Source: Schaalia dentiphila ATCC 17982 (GTDB lineage: Bacteria > Actinomycetota > Actinomycetes > Actinomycetales > Actinomycetaceae). Taken from it: 64,000 nt of DNA. The position numbers and the translations under genes are program-made. The notes beneath the pieces were generated by a model, which did not search any database, had not been told where the DNA came from, and worked only from the letters and a program-made list of their open reading frames with translations. The DNA lies in assembly GCF_000154225.1 (NCBI RefSeq), contig NZ_DS264586.1, forward strand, positions 1,022,527 to 1,086,526, read 5' to 3'. Below, one piece after another: positions 1-8,616 of this stretch (within the stretch, counting starts at the first letter, position 1; every line of letters begins with the position of its first letter).

Positions 1-205
1 CGTGGCCGTCGACTACGACCCGGGAGCCTCGGAAGTCAACCAGCTCAACCGCATCAAGCTGATGCTGGCCACCGCCCTGCAATCCCCCGACGCGCGCGAT
101 GGCGACGTCCTGCACCTCGTGGACGCGGAGGAGCCGCCCGGTGGCTTGGGAGCGGTCATGCTCGGAATGCCCACCATCCCCCGTAGGAGGGCCGCGTTCC
201 GCTAG
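1..205 (+). CDS. C-terminal fragment, probable 2-hydroxyacyl-CoA dehydratase/activase-type protein
   Basis: The frame is open from the window edge to TAG at 203-205, so only about the last 67 residues are present. The stretch DYDPGASEVNQLNRIKLM resembles, from memory, the tail of the very long BadF/BcrA-type activase plus dehydratase fusion proteins that use an Fe-S cluster to drive dehydration of 2-hydroxyacyl-CoA compounds. No cysteine ligand or ATPase motif lies in the visible part, so the assignment rests on this one motif. The gene ends 117 bases before the padR start and is not obviously coupled to it. It could be another protein; a homology search of the tail would settle it. Confidence 0.45.
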   Translation, partial: VAVDYDPGASEVNQLNRIKLMLATALQSPDARDGDVLHLVDAEEPPGGLGAVMLGMPTIPRRRAAFR

Positions 206-239
206 GTCGCAGCAGCCGCGCACTCCGCCTTTACTTCCC

Positions 240-274
240 TTGGCGTACTACGACAGACGTGCTATGTTTGTCGT
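240..274 (+). promoter_or_regulatory. padR promoter overlapped by a dyad operator
   Basis: A -35-like TTGGCG (240-245) and a -10-like TATGTT (263-268) are separated by 17 bp. The inverted repeat ACGACA (250-255) / TGTCGT (269-274), 13 bp apart, spans the spacer and the -10. PadR repressors usually bind such dyads over their own promoters, so autorepression is inferred. Confidence 0.5.
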
Positions 275-322
275 GTGGTTGGGAGTGCCCAGCCACGGCC
301 TCGTGAACGGAAGGAGGAATCG

Positions 323-652
323 ATGATCAGTGCCGACGCGATCAGGGGATACATTGACCTCATCGTGCTGGGGCTGCTGCGCGAACGCCCGTCCTACGCC
401 TACGAGCTGGCCAAGACCATCAGCCAGGTGTCTCAGGGGCAGTACGCCATCAAGCAGACGACCCTCTACTCAGCGCTCAAACGACTGGAAGGGCAAGGGG
501 TCACCGAGTCCTACCAGGGTGTCTCAGAATCGGGCAAGACCCGCACATACTACCGCCTGGGCCCTACCGGCCAGGCCTACCTCAACGACAAGATCGCGGA
601 ATGGGCCGACACCAAGAACCTCGTCGACCGCTTCGTGGAAGGAAGAGAATGA
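323..652 (+). CDS. PadR family transcriptional regulator
   Basis: A 109-residue winged-helix protein of the short PadR class. The N-terminal half carries the typical segment LGLLRERPSYAYELAKTI followed by the wing region with TTLYSALKRLEGQG and TRTYYRLGPTGQAYL. PadR proteins repress membrane-stress or efflux genes and their own operon. The ATG at 323 is preceded by AAGGAGG at 311-317 at good spacing, which sets the start; the longer upstream frame is ignored. The stop TGA overlaps the next gene's ATG (ATGA at 649-652), so the two are translationally coupled. A dyad over the promoter (250-274) is the likely operator. The pairing with a downstream permease-prefix membrane protein is a common arrangement for PadR. 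Confidence 0.92.
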   Translation: MISADAIRGYIDLIVLGLLRERPSYAYELAKTISQVSQGQYAIKQTTLYSALKRLEGQGVTESYQGVSESGKTRTYYRLGPTGQAYLNDKIAEWADTKNLVDRFVEGRE

Positions 653-1758
653 TGGACACCATCGACAATTTCCTCGACGCCATGTTCGCACCCTACCCAG
701 CCTCGACACGACTGACCGACGCCAAAGTCGAACTGCGCGCCATGATGGAGGACGCCTACGCCGACGCCATCGCCTCCGGCATGACGCACAACGAGGCGGT
801 CGGCCGTGTCATCACCGACTTCGGGAACCTCCAGGAGATCGCGCCCGTTCTCGGCATCGCCGACGACCTCACCGCCGCTGAGAAGGCGCCCCAGCCGGAG
901 GCCGCCCCTGCGCCGGCCGGGACCGAGGGGGTCGGGGCCCCGAGCCGGCCCCGCGTCACACTGCCCGAGGCGCAAGAACTCGCCGAGGCGCGCAGACGCG
1001 GGGCCGCCAGCCTGGGACTCAGCGTCGCCATCCTGGTCTCGACGGGCATCCCCCTGTTCGCGTTCCGGGGACTGTCGGAGACAGGCCTCGTCCCCTTCAA
1101 CGAGGACACGGCCACCTTCCTCGCCCTGGCCGTAGACCTGCCCCTCGTCGCCCTCGGCGTCATCATGCTGCTGACCAGGTCACGGTTGTTCACCAACGTC
1201 AAACACCTGGTGGACCTGGAGTTTACGCCCGACCCCATCGTCACGGCGTGGGCGGCCAGACTGCGGCTCGAGCACGAGGACCGGCGTATGCGGCGCCTCG
1301 CCATCGCCGTCGGACTGTGGATCTGCGCAGCGCTGCCACTCGCAGTGGTCCAAGCGCTGCCGCCCATCGGCGTCGGCATGGGCGTGCCAGCGGGCGCCGA
1401 CAACGGGACGCTCAACGGCGGCGACCTGTCCGAGCTCGCCCTGGCGCTGTCGGTGGTGCTTGTGGCGCTCGGCCTGTGGATCTTCCTGCCCGCCAACTGG
1501 GCCGTGCAAACGCAGCAGACCCTCATCCGCGACGGCCGCCAAGAGTACGACTACAACGAAGAGAACTACCGCGACCCCGTCATCGGGATCGTCGCCAGCG
1601 TCTACTGGCCGTGCGTCATCGTCGCTTACTTCGTGTGGGGGGCCGTCTTCAACCAGTGGGACAAGTCGTGGGTGCTCTTCCCCATCTCAGGACTGCTGTT
1701 CGGGGTCTTCGCCGCAGCGCGGACGTCGGTCCGCCGTGCCAAGGCCGGTCCCCAGTAG
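649..1758 (+). CDS. Membrane protein with N-terminal permease-prefix/DUF1700-like domain
   Basis: A 369-residue integral membrane protein coupled to padR by an ATGA overlap; two consecutive ATG codons (649 and 652) are possible starts. Residues about 1-65 form the soluble helical domain seen in PadR-linked proteins, including the segment MTHNEAVGRVITDFGNLQEI. A proline/alanine linker follows, then about six hydrophobic segments in two groups (residues roughly 115-175 and 215-365). Known partners of PadR with this layout are thought to sense envelope stress, but the actual function is unknown. It ends 52 bases before the convergent LacZ-like gene. Confidence 0.85.
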   Translation: MMDTIDNFLDAMFAPYPASTRLTDAKVELRAMMEDAYADAIASGMTHNEAVGRVITDFGNLQEIAPVLGIADDLTAAEKAPQPEAAPAPAGTEGVGAPSRPRVTLPEAQELAEARRRGAASLGLSVAILVSTGIPLFAFRGLSETGLVPFNEDTATFLALAVDLPLVALGVIMLLTRSRLFTNVKHLVDLEFTPDPIVTAWAARLRLEHEDRRMRRLAIAVGLWICAALPLAVVQALPPIGVGMGVPAGADNGTLNGGDLSELALALSVVLVALGLWIFLPANWAVQTQQTLIRDGRQEYDYNEENYRDPVIGIVASVYWPCVIVAYFVWGAVFNQWDKSWVLFPISGLLFGVFAAARTSVRRAKAGPQ

Positions 1759-1763
1759 GCGGT

Positions 1764-1800
1764 GGCGCGGGGGACGGTTCCCGGTGGCCGCCTCCGCGCC
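1764..1800. terminator. Possible bidirectional terminator between convergent genes
   Basis: GGCGCGG (1764-1770) can pair with CCGCGCC (1794-1800) in the 51-bp gap between convergent stop codons. There is no clear T tract on either strand, so this is weak. Confidence 0.3.
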
Positions 1801-1809
1801 GCGGGCTGC

Positions 1810-3438
1810 CTACCGAAGCCCCTGAGGCGGGGCAGGCATGAAGCCTCGTCCGATCTCGAAGCCCGCCGGAGCCCACCCCGTGCCGTAGGACAGTCGCACC
1901 GACACCTCGCGCATGCCCGAGGCCGGCCACTCCACCGGGAAGAACCCCGTCTCGCCGGGCGCGACGTCCAGGAACGCCGGGTACTCCCACGTGACGTGGC
2001 CTTCCTCGACCACGTGGCACAGGAACTCCAGATCCGATGTGGACGTGAACGTCATGTGGTTGCGTACCGTCACCCCCGAATACGAGGGCGCCACCGTCAC
2101 CGGCGCGTAGTGCAACTCCTCGCCTCGCACCTTGCGCAGGTCCGGGAAACGCGCCTGGGAGTACTCCGGGCGCGTCGGATCGAGAGCGTGGGCGGCGCGG
2201 ACCTCGTCCTCCTCGTCCCCGATCGCCCAGGCGATGACGCTCGGGTGCGCGCGATCCCGACGTATCGCGGCCTCAATGGCCTCGTTGCGTGCCACCCCCG
2301 GGCCGTACAGGTTTGACGCGCAGTCGATGACGTACAGGCCGTACTCGTCGGCCAGATCCAGGAATCGGGCGTGCCCGGGCGCGTCAGCGATCACGACCGT
2401 GTTGACGCCGTGGCGCTTACACCACACGATGTCGTCGAGCATCTCCGGGATGTTGACGGCCAGGCCCGTGCGCCCGTCGCACTCGTTGCGGGTCACTCCC
2501 CGCAGGGCCAGCGCCTTGCCCGCCAGGCTCACCCCCTGGGAGGTCGCCTCAACGTCGCGGAAGCCGAGGTCAAGGGAGACCGTGTCCTTGACTCCCTCCT
2601 CGTCGCGCAGCGTCACGATCAGCCGGTACAGCGCCGGCTCCTCCGCGCTCCACGGGATCACGTCCAGACCCCGCGCGGTCACAACCTCATCAGGAGAAGC
2701 GACCGCAGACCACAGCCTCTCCTGCTCGGTCTCGTTCACGAGCGCGGCGTGAACCTCGACACCGCCCGTCGTTTCAACCCGCAGCGTCAGCGCGCCCGCG
2801 CGACCATCGTGGGACGTCACCGGCACCACGTCCACGATGTGCGCCGGAGGCCTGGCCTCCAACGACACCTCGCGGAACAAACCGTGGCAGTACACCGGCG
2901 AATCCATCAGCAACACGACGAGCGTATGCGAGTGAGTAGGCTGCAACGCGCCGGTCACGTCGAAGGCCGCAGGAATGAAACCGTCCGCGCAGAAACCAAC
3001 GAACGTTCCATCAACCCACGCGTAGAGAGGGCCGGAGAAGCCGCCGAAAGTCAGCGTCATCATCCAGCCGCGCTCAAGCGCCTCCTTCAATGGGGCATCG
3101 AAGATGAACTCGCGGCGCAGAATCGAGGCGTGCACCAGGTCGGAGGGCTCTTCGTCGCCGACACGGGAGGCGTCCTCCTCGCGGGCCTGACCCTCACCGC
3201 GCATCCACGAGCCGTCCAGCTCGAGGACGCCGGGCACAGACGTCGCGCTGAAATTCTGATGAGTGGGAGCACAACGAATCAGCTCCGAAGCGGTGCCAGT
3301 GGCACCGGTAACCTGCCAGGTGCTCGACAGCATTTGAAGCGGCCTGCGCGACCTCCACGTCGAGTGCACCGTCAGGCGGTTCACCGACGCCCCGGGGTCC
3401 CGCAGCCACACGACGTCTGGTTCCGGGATATGTTTCAT
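1810..3438 (-). CDS. LacZ-like glycoside hydrolase family 2 protein lacking the nucleophile half of the barrel
   Basis: A 542-residue protein beginning like LacZ-type beta-galactosidases (residues 10-30, VNRLTVHSTW), followed by jelly-roll and immunoglobulin-like domains and the first part of a TIM barrel (RGVTRNECDGRTG at the position of the LacZ RGVNRHE-type motif). The acid/base region reads WAIGDEEDE where the family has W-x-GNE. Directly after about 40 more residues the sequence resumes as the domain-4 type strand (VTVRNHMTFTSTSDLEF), so the barrel segment that carries the nucleophile glutamate in LacZ is absent, as is domain 5. Either it is an inactive carbohydrate-binding relative or an internal deletion product; the frame is intact. 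Start at 3438 chosen over an upstream ATG at 3462 because homology begins soon after; no good ribosome site is visible. The upstream 100 bases are unusually A/T-rich. Confidence 0.75.
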   Translation of the reverse strand: MKHIPEPDVVWLRDPGASVNRLTVHSTWRSRRPLQMLSSTWQVTGATGTASELIRCAPTHQNFSATSVPGVLELDGSWMRGEGQAREEDASRVGDEEPSDLVHASILRREFIFDAPLKEALERGWMMTLTFGGFSGPLYAWVDGTFVGFCADGFIPAAFDVTGALQPTHSHTLVVLLMDSPVYCHGLFREVSLEARPPAHIVDVVPVTSHDGRAGALTLRVETTGGVEVHAALVNETEQERLWSAVASPDEVVTARGLDVIPWSAEEPALYRLIVTLRDEEGVKDTVSLDLGFRDVEATSQGVSLAGKALALRGVTRNECDGRTGLAVNIPEMLDDIVWCKRHGVNTVVIADAPGHARFLDLADEYGLYVIDCASNLYGPGVARNEAIEAAIRRDRAHPSVIAWAIGDEEDEVRAAHALDPTRPEYSQARFPDLRKVRGEELHYAPVTVAPSYSGVTVRNHMTFTSTSDLEFLCHVVEEGHVTWEYPAFLDVAPGETGFFPVEWPASGMREVSVRLSYGTGWAPAGFEIGRGFMPAPPQGLR

Positions 3439-3615
3439 GTAATAAAAGTACCATTTAATCATTAGTCATGAAATGGCATTGTTTTTTGAAATAAAGGTAA
3501 ATATGCATTGACATGCGGAATATCTACGGGTGACAAGTGGGATGGTGACCACATTCTGGGATTTATGGTCACGCGGATGGACAAAAATGCCTCGTTGTCG
3601 GGAGGTTGTGGGACG

Positions 3616-3676
3616 GCATAACGAACCCCGGCCTTGTCCCTCGGGGGTGCGCATAACGAACCCCGGCCTCGTCCCT
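3616..3676. repeat. Two 26-bp direct repeats containing the CCCCGGCCTCGT motif
   Basis: GCATAACGAACCCCGGCCTY followed by GTCCCT occurs at 3616-3641 and again at 3651-3676, 35 bp apart. The second copy forms the left arm of the terminator for the OPT gene. The core CCCCGGCCTCGTC recurs across the window. Confidence 0.7.
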
Positions 3677-3698
3677 GAGAGTAGGAACGAGGCCGGGG
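3661..3698 (-). terminator. Intrinsic-type hairpin downstream of the OPT transporter
   Basis: CCCCGGCCTCGT (3661-3672) pairs perfectly with ACGAGGCCGGGG (3687-3698), a 12-bp stem 40 bases after the stop codon of the minus-strand transporter gene. The run of T on the minus strand after the stem is short and interrupted. Confidence 0.65.
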
Positions 3699-3737
3699 GT
3701 GATGCGCAGCGAGGCTACCCCTGCGCTTACTGCGTGC

Positions 3738-5738
3738 TTACTTCGCGGCGGACTCGCGATCCGAGTTGCGCGTGATCTTACGGGCGAAGCCGTAGAGCAG
3801 CCACGTCGCGCCCGCGAAGAACAACAGGCCCAGCACGTTCGCAACGGGGGTGAAGCCATCGCCGATGAACGGCAGCGCCAGCGGCGACTCCGAGCCCGTC
3901 GCGCCCGCGATGCCCGCGTAGACGACGCCGAACAGGGACTCGCCGACGATCAGGCCGGTCGCAGCCAGCGTGCCGAAGCGCTTCGCGCGCTCCACGTCCG
4001 CCTGCTTGTCAGCCCACCTGTTGTACAGGAAGCCGATGAACGCGCCGATCGGGATCAGGACCGTCAGCGAAGCGGGCAGGTAAATGCCCATGCCGACCGC
4101 CAGCGGAGGCAGGGCGAGCTTGCCCTTCGAAGCGGGGCGCAGAACCTCGTCAATGATGATGACGACAACGCCGATCGCAGCGCCGATACCCAGGAGCTTC
4201 CAGTCGATGCCGCCGCCGAGCACGCCCTTGGCGAGCGAGGAAATCAGCGAGGCCTGCGGGGCCGCCAGCGCGTCGGGGCCGGCGCCGGGAGCACCCTGGA
4301 AGCCGAAAGAGTTCTGCATGAGCTCCAGGACCGGGGGAATGATCAGCGCGCCGAAGACGACGCCGATGATCAGGGCGACCTGCTGCTTCCACGGGGTCGC
4401 GCCCACCAGCTGGCCCGTCTTGAGGTCCTGCAGGTTATCGTTCGCGATCGTCGCAATACAGAAGACGATAGCCGAGGTGAACAGCGTGTAGGCGATGAGC
4501 GCCGTGTTCTCTTCCGTGGTCGAGCCGCGGCCGTGCACCGCCAGGATGACGACCGCCGTGATGACGACAACCAGCAGGCCGACGCCGGAAACCGGCGAAT
4601 TCGACGAGCCGATGAGGCCGGCCATGTAACCGCAGACCGCCGCGACCAGCAGGCCGACGAGCAGAATGAAGAGCACCGAAATAGCGATCAGAACAGCCGT
4701 GTTGTGCTCGATCTGCGTGCCGCGCATGAACCACCACAGCAGGCCAGCGATCGGAATCATGGCCACGAAGATGGAGACGATGACCCACTTGCCGGGGATA
4801 TCCTGCTCGGTGCGGTCGATCTGAGCGCCCTCTTCCTTTGCGCCGCGCGAGGCGCGCAGCGACTCGGACATTCCGCGGGCGATCGGACCCATGATCTTGA
4901 TGAGCGTCCAGATAGCGGCGACCGCCATGACGCCCGCGCCGATGAAGCGCACGTCCGACTTGAAGACCGTGGACAGGGCCGAGGTCAGATCATCCGCGCC
5001 GTCCAGCTGGCCGTTCGCGTACAGGGGCAGTAGGACACCGTAGGAGGTGACCATGCCGATCAGCATCGCGATGCCGACCGTCATGCCGACCAGGTGGCCC
5101 ACGCCGATCAGAGCGAGGGACAGAGAGGTGGAGATCATCGTGCCTGTCGAGCCGAACTTGAAGGCCGTGCCAACCTCGGAGGCCACAACCTTCATGTAGC
5201 CCAGAAGCGCCATCGCGGCCGAGGCCAGGGCGCCCCACGTGATGGCCAGGAGGCCACGCTTGTTGTCCTCGCCCGCGTCCTGGGCGTCGCCGACCTTCAG
5301 AATCTCGGCGCCTGCCACGCCCTCCGGGTAGGGCAGGTCCGAGCCGGTCACGAGCGCGCGGCGCAGGGGGATCGAGTACATGACGCCCAGCGCACCGCCG
5401 ACCGCACACACGAACATGGTCTCCCAGTAGGGGAAGCCGCTCCACCAGCCGACAATCACGAGGCCGGGGAGAACGAAGATGACCGCCGACAGCGTGCCGG
5501 CCGCCGAAGCGATGGTCTGGACGATGTTGTTCTCCTGGACTGTGTGGTCGCCCCAGAAGCGCAGAACCGCCATCGAGATGACGGCTGCCGGGATCGACGT
5601 CGCAAACGTCAGGCCGACCTTCAGACCCAGGTAGACGTTCGCGGCCGTGAACAGCAGCGTAATAATTCCGCCGAGGATGATGCCGCGGAGGGTCAGTTCT
5701 TTGAGCGACGTTTGCTTCGTCGCGTTTGGCGCAGACAC
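3738..5738 (-). CDS. OPT family oligopeptide transporter
   Basis: A 666-residue polytopic membrane protein of the bacterial OPT family, with about 15 hydrophobic segments. Family hallmarks include the N-terminal stretch GIILGGIITLLFTAANVYLG, GLTFATSIPAAVISM, the NNIVQTIASAAG segment and PYPEGVAGAEIL in the first third. Members import small peptides or metal-chelate conjugates; the substrate cannot be read here. GTG at 5736-5738 is chosen as start because it follows AAAGGA at proper spacing and homology begins at once; the longer frame upstream runs through tRNA-Ser and is not coding. A strong hairpin at 3661-3698 ends the gene. No partner gene lies on the same strand. Confidence 0.93.
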   Translation of the reverse strand: MSAPNATKQTSLKELTLRGIILGGIITLLFTAANVYLGLKVGLTFATSIPAAVISMAVLRFWGDHTVQENNIVQTIASAAGTLSAVIFVLPGLVIVGWWSGFPYWETMFVCAVGGALGVMYSIPLRRALVTGSDLPYPEGVAGAEILKVGDAQDAGEDNKRGLLAITWGALASAAMALLGYMKVVASEVGTAFKFGSTGTMISTSLSLALIGVGHLVGMTVGIAMLIGMVTSYGVLLPLYANGQLDGADDLTSALSTVFKSDVRFIGAGVMAVAAIWTLIKIMGPIARGMSESLRASRGAKEEGAQIDRTEQDIPGKWVIVSIFVAMIPIAGLLWWFMRGTQIEHNTAVLIAISVLFILLVGLLVAAVCGYMAGLIGSSNSPVSGVGLLVVVITAVVILAVHGRGSTTEENTALIAYTLFTSAIVFCIATIANDNLQDLKTGQLVGATPWKQQVALIIGVVFGALIIPPVLELMQNSFGFQGAPGAGPDALAAPQASLISSLAKGVLGGGIDWKLLGIGAAIGVVVIIIDEVLRPASKGKLALPPLAVGMGIYLPASLTVLIPIGAFIGFLYNRWADKQADVERAKRFGTLAATGLIVGESLFGVVYAGIAGATGSESPLALPFIGDGFTPVANVLGLLFFAGATWLLYGFARKITRNSDRESAAK

Positions 5739-5922
5739 GAAAAATCCTTTCGCTGCCTTGAATAGATACCCTGCAAGAGTAGTGCATTTATGAGTGGGCG
5801 TGAATGGTATGCGGTTACTTAATCTCGTTTTCAACCGTTCTAAATGCCGAGGTCGTGCTCGTTGTGCGTGTTCCGTGTGAGCTTTCGGGGTTGTGGCCCT
5901 GCTCCCAGCCCGCCCGGTCGAT

Positions 5923-5952
5923 TTGCGTGCGCAGGGGAGGGCGTAGTAGACT
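5923..5952 (+). promoter_or_regulatory. tRNA-Ser promoter
   Basis: TTGCGT (5923-5928), an 18-bp spacer and TAGACT (5947-5952), 10 bases before the mature 5' end. The tRNA-Thr gene at 26405 has the same -35 and spacer length, which supports both. Confidence 0.6.
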
Positions 5953-5962
5953 ATCCGGGTAG

Positions 5963-6049
5963 GGTAGCGTGTCCGAGCGGCCGAAGGTGCAGCACTCGAA
6001 ATGCTGTGTGGTGTCACAGCCACCCTGGGTTCAAATCCCAGCGCTACCG
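5963..6049 (+). tRNA. tRNA-Ser (anticodon CGA)
   Basis: An 87-base class II tRNA. The acceptor stem GGTAGCG (5963-5969) pairs with CGCTACC (6042-6048) and the discriminator is G. The anticodon stem CAGCA/TGCTG encloses loop CTCGAAA, giving anticodon CGA. The long variable arm and the T-loop GGTTCAAATCC typical of serine tRNAs are present. CCA is encoded at 6050-6052. It reads UCG codons. Confidence 0.95.
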
Positions 6050-6055
6050 CCACTG

Positions 6056-6089
6056 CCGCCCGGCCCCATTGGGGCCGGGCGGTTTTGTT
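6056..6089 (+). terminator. Intrinsic terminator after tRNA-Ser
   Basis: CCGCCCGGCCCC (6056-6067), loop ATT, GGGGCCGGGCGG (6071-6082), then TTTTGTT. A perfect 12-bp stem with a T tract. Confidence 0.9.
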
Positions 6090-6117
6090 ATGCCTACGTG
6101 ACGTGTTGTGCTGCCGC

Positions 6118-6345
6118 TGGTGTTCCGGGTGCCGGAAGCCCCGGCCGCCCGCGAGGCTAGGCGGCCTCACGTCGTTCGGCGCCGCGCCTCGAAGCCCGCC
6201 CGTGCCCTCCGGACCCTCCGGCGCCCTCCACACCAGTGGGGCTTGTCGCTGTGAGTGGTCAGCCTGGGGCCAGGCCTCGCCACCGCCCACCGGCACCGCG
6301 GCAGGTCCCTCCGGTGCCCTCCGGCGCCCTCCACACCAGTGGTGC
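6118..6345. repeat. H-type GC-rich intergenic repeat block, copy 1
   Basis: A block of about 230 bp containing CTCCGGCGCCCTCCACACCA twice, 103 bp apart. The first 120 bp (6118-6240) are nearly identical to 49048-49164, and a diverged copy lies at 26570-26760. All three sit immediately downstream of an intrinsic terminator (tRNA-Ser, cysS, tRNA-Thr). No convincing gene is seen; open frames over it owe their similarity to the DNA repeat. From 6345 to the lysR gene nothing else is recognisable apart from the 19-bp repeat at 6462. Confidence 0.65.
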
Positions 6346-6461
6346 CAGGTCTCTGATGTTGCTCGGTGCGTTGGCTTGTTGTTTGGCCAGGCCCCGCCGC
6401 CTCCTGTGGGCGTCACGGGGGTCTCGTGTGTTGAGTTTTTGGGGTGGTCTGGTGTGTGTTG

Positions 6462-6480
6462 TTACAAACGTCGTCAATCT
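6462..6480 (+). repeat. 19-bp inverted repeat flanking lysR/yeiH, left end
   Basis: TTACAAACGTCGTCAATCT at 6462-6480 is matched exactly in inverted orientation at 8617-8635, with a 16-base partial third copy at 8672-8687. The pair brackets the lysR-yeiH cassette. Confidence 0.75.
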
Positions 6481-6506
6481 GATGGCTTTTTGGCTGAAAA
6501 TGGTCG

Positions 6507-7412
6507 TTACCGGTCAGTTCGCGCGATGACGTCCAGGAAGTCCCGTATGTGAGGGGGCGGAGTCGTCCCGGCCCAGATGGCGGTGAGCGGGCGGGTGATC
6601 TGGAGATTGTTGATCCGAACTCGCACGAGTCGGCCGGCGCGGGCGTCCTCGGACACGGCGAGGGAGCTCAACGCGCCGGGGGCTATGCCGGCCATAATCG
6701 CGCTGCGAACGCCGAGCGTGGTCGTCAGCACGGCTGCGGGCTCGGCTGCGAGGGGAAAGCCCGCCTCGGTGAGGGCGTTCTCGAGCGCTTGTCGGGTGCC
6801 GCTGCCGGTCTCGCGGAGCACCAACCCAGTGCCCGCCAGTTCACGGACGGACACCCGGCGGGTCTTCGCCCATCGGTGACCGTGCTGCACAACGACTTCG
6901 ATGGTGTCGTAAGCGACGGTGACCGACCGGAGGCCGGCGGGAACGACAGGGGTCTCGACGAGCCCGAGGTCTGCGGTTCCCTCGCGTATGGCCTCGACGA
7001 CCGTGCTGCTGTTGGCGGCTGTGACTTGAACGACCGGGCCGTCATTGCCGTGAGAGATGCGCCACCGGGCGATCCAATCCGGTAGGAGGTGTTCTGCGAT
7101 CGTGAGGCTCGCGGCGATGCGCATCATCTTCCCGCGATCCGTGCGGAGCGAGTTGACAGCATCCGAGAACTCGTCGGCCGCTGTCAGCAGCGTTGTTCCC
7201 CAGCCAACAACCAGCTCGCCTGCCGGAGTCAGTCGGGAGCCCCGTGCGGAACGCACCAGCAGTCGCATGCGCAGATCTTTTTCCAGGTTCCGGATGCGCA
7301 GAGATATCGCCTGCTGACTCACGCCCAACTGCGCGCTTGCCGCCGACATGCTGCTTTCCTTCGCGACGAGCGCCAAGACTCGCAGTGCCTCCAAGTCCGG
7401 CTCGTAGTGCAT
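6507..7412 (-). CDS. LysR family regulator, YeiE-like
   Basis: A 301-residue LysR-type transcription factor. The N-terminal helix-turn-helix covers residues about 1-60 (LEALRVLALVAKESSMSAAS then QLGVSQQAISLRIRNLE), followed by the periplasmic-binding-like effector domain starting near MMRIAASLTIAEHLLPDW. ATG at 7412 follows GGGAGG and is preferred over one eight codons upstream. It is divergent from the putative sulfate-exporter family gene 88 bases away; in enterobacteria the LysR protein YeiE is likewise neighbour and regulator of yeiH, so this protein probably controls that gene. The effector is not evident. Confidence 0.92.
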   Translation of the reverse strand: MHYEPDLEALRVLALVAKESSMSAASAQLGVSQQAISLRIRNLEKDLRMRLLVRSARGSRLTPAGELVVGWGTTLLTAADEFSDAVNSLRTDRGKMMRIAASLTIAEHLLPDWIARWRISHGNDGPVVQVTAANSSTVVEAIREGTADLGLVETPVVPAGLRSVTVAYDTIEVVVQHGHRWAKTRRVSVRELAGTGLVLRETGSGTRQALENALTEAGFPLAAEPAAVLTTTLGVRSAIMAGIAPGALSSLAVSEDARAGRLVRVRINNLQITRPLTAIWAGTTPPPHIRDFLDVIARTDR

Positions 7413-7500
7413 CTTCCGCCTCCCAGCCACAAGCATAACTTGTATAGCGGACCGTATCTGCCTCTACTCGCGCAAGCGAGTCCCAGGAAATAATGGATGC

Positions 7501-8562
7501 ATGACACAGACCCAGAACATTGCCACTGCCCGACCGGAACACACGCTGCTTGCCCGAGTCCGCGCGCTCCTGCCCGGGCTTGTCCTCTGCCTGGCCGCGG
7601 CCGGAGCATCGTACGGGGTCAGCCTGCTGCTGCCGGGAGTCAGCCCGCTCATTATCGCGATCGTGCTTGGCGTACTCCTGGCCAACGTCGTCCGGCTGCC
7701 AGCAGCGGCCTCCGACGGCATCGACTTCTCCGCGAAAAAGCTCCTGCGCGCCGGCATCGTCTTCCTCGGACTCCAGCTGGTACTGACCGACATCCTCGAC
7801 CTCGGAGCCCCAATGCTGGTCGTCGTCGTGTGCATTGTCGCCGGCGGTCTGCTTGGCACCGTTCTCCTGGGGAGGCTGCTGCGGGTTCCATCCGGGCTCT
7901 CGCTGCTCATTGCCTGCGGATTCTCCATCTGCGGCGCGGCAGCCGTGGCGGGCGCGGCAGGGGTCACCGACCCGGACGACGAGGCCGAGGAAGACACCAT
8001 CACCGCGGTCGCCCTCGTGGTGATCTTCGGAACGCTGATGATTCCCCTCGTCCCACTGCTCACGAACCTGCTTGGCCTGGACTCCGAGACGGCCGGGATG
8101 TGGGCCGGGGGTTCCATCCATGAAATCGCGCAAGTCGTCGCGGCCGGAGGCATCATCGGCGGCGGAGCGCTCACGGTCGCGGTCATCGTCAAACTCGCCC
8201 GAGTGCTGCTGCTCGCCCCGGTCGTGGCCATCCTCAGCATCCGGGAGCGCCGTCTCAGCCGTACGGCAGGCGAACCCAGTCAACAGAGGTCGAGTTCGAA
8301 GCTGCCGCCCATCGTCCCGCTGTTCATCATCGGGTTCATCGCCATGGTGCTCCTGCGTTCCTTTATCCCTCTGCCGGACTTCGTGCTGACGACCGGCGGG
8401 CTGCTGCAGACAGGGTTGCTGGCTGCAGCGATGTTCGGACTCGGCTGCGGCGTCAAGATTCGGAACCTCATCAAGGTGGGCCTCAAACCCTTCGCCCTGG
8501 CCGCGCTCTCCACCCTCCTCGTCGCCACCATCGCCTATTGCGGAGTCACCCTCGCCGGCTGA
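7501..8562 (+). CDS. YeiH/PSE family membrane transporter
   Basis: A 353-residue integral membrane protein of the putative sulfate exporter (YeiH, conserved hypothetical 698) family, with about ten hydrophobic helices. Typical segments are GVSLLLPGVSPLIIAIVLG, FSAKKLLRAGIVFLGLQL, the LLIACGFSICGAAAVAGAAG loop, and GGSIHEIAQVVAAGG. The substrate of the family is not firmly known; sulfur compounds have been suggested. ATG at 7501 lies six bases behind an AATAAT -10-like box (7489-7494), so the message may be leaderless. It is divergent from its probable LysR regulator. No terminator hairpin follows; a 19-bp inverted repeat at 8617 marks the end of the cassette. Confidence 0.9.
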   Translation: MTQTQNIATARPEHTLLARVRALLPGLVLCLAAAGASYGVSLLLPGVSPLIIAIVLGVLLANVVRLPAAASDGIDFSAKKLLRAGIVFLGLQLVLTDILDLGAPMLVVVVCIVAGGLLGTVLLGRLLRVPSGLSLLIACGFSICGAAAVAGAAGVTDPDDEAEEDTITAVALVVIFGTLMIPLVPLLTNLLGLDSETAGMWAGGSIHEIAQVVAAGGIIGGGALTVAVIVKLARVLLLAPVVAILSIRERRLSRTAGEPSQQRSSSKLPPIVPLFIIGFIAMVLLRSFIPLPDFVLTTGGLLQTGLLAAAMFGLGCGVKIRNLIKVGLKPFALAALSTLLVATIAYCGVTLAG

Positions 8563-8616
8563 ACATGGCTGGCACCAGGGCGTCACTACGCGCCGCAAAC
8601 GGTGGTTTTTTGGCTT

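Noticed and set aside
3699..5033. Long plus-strand frame of 444 codons
   Set aside because: It is the shadow of the OPT transporter; the product is an Arg/Asp/Gln-rich string with no domain.
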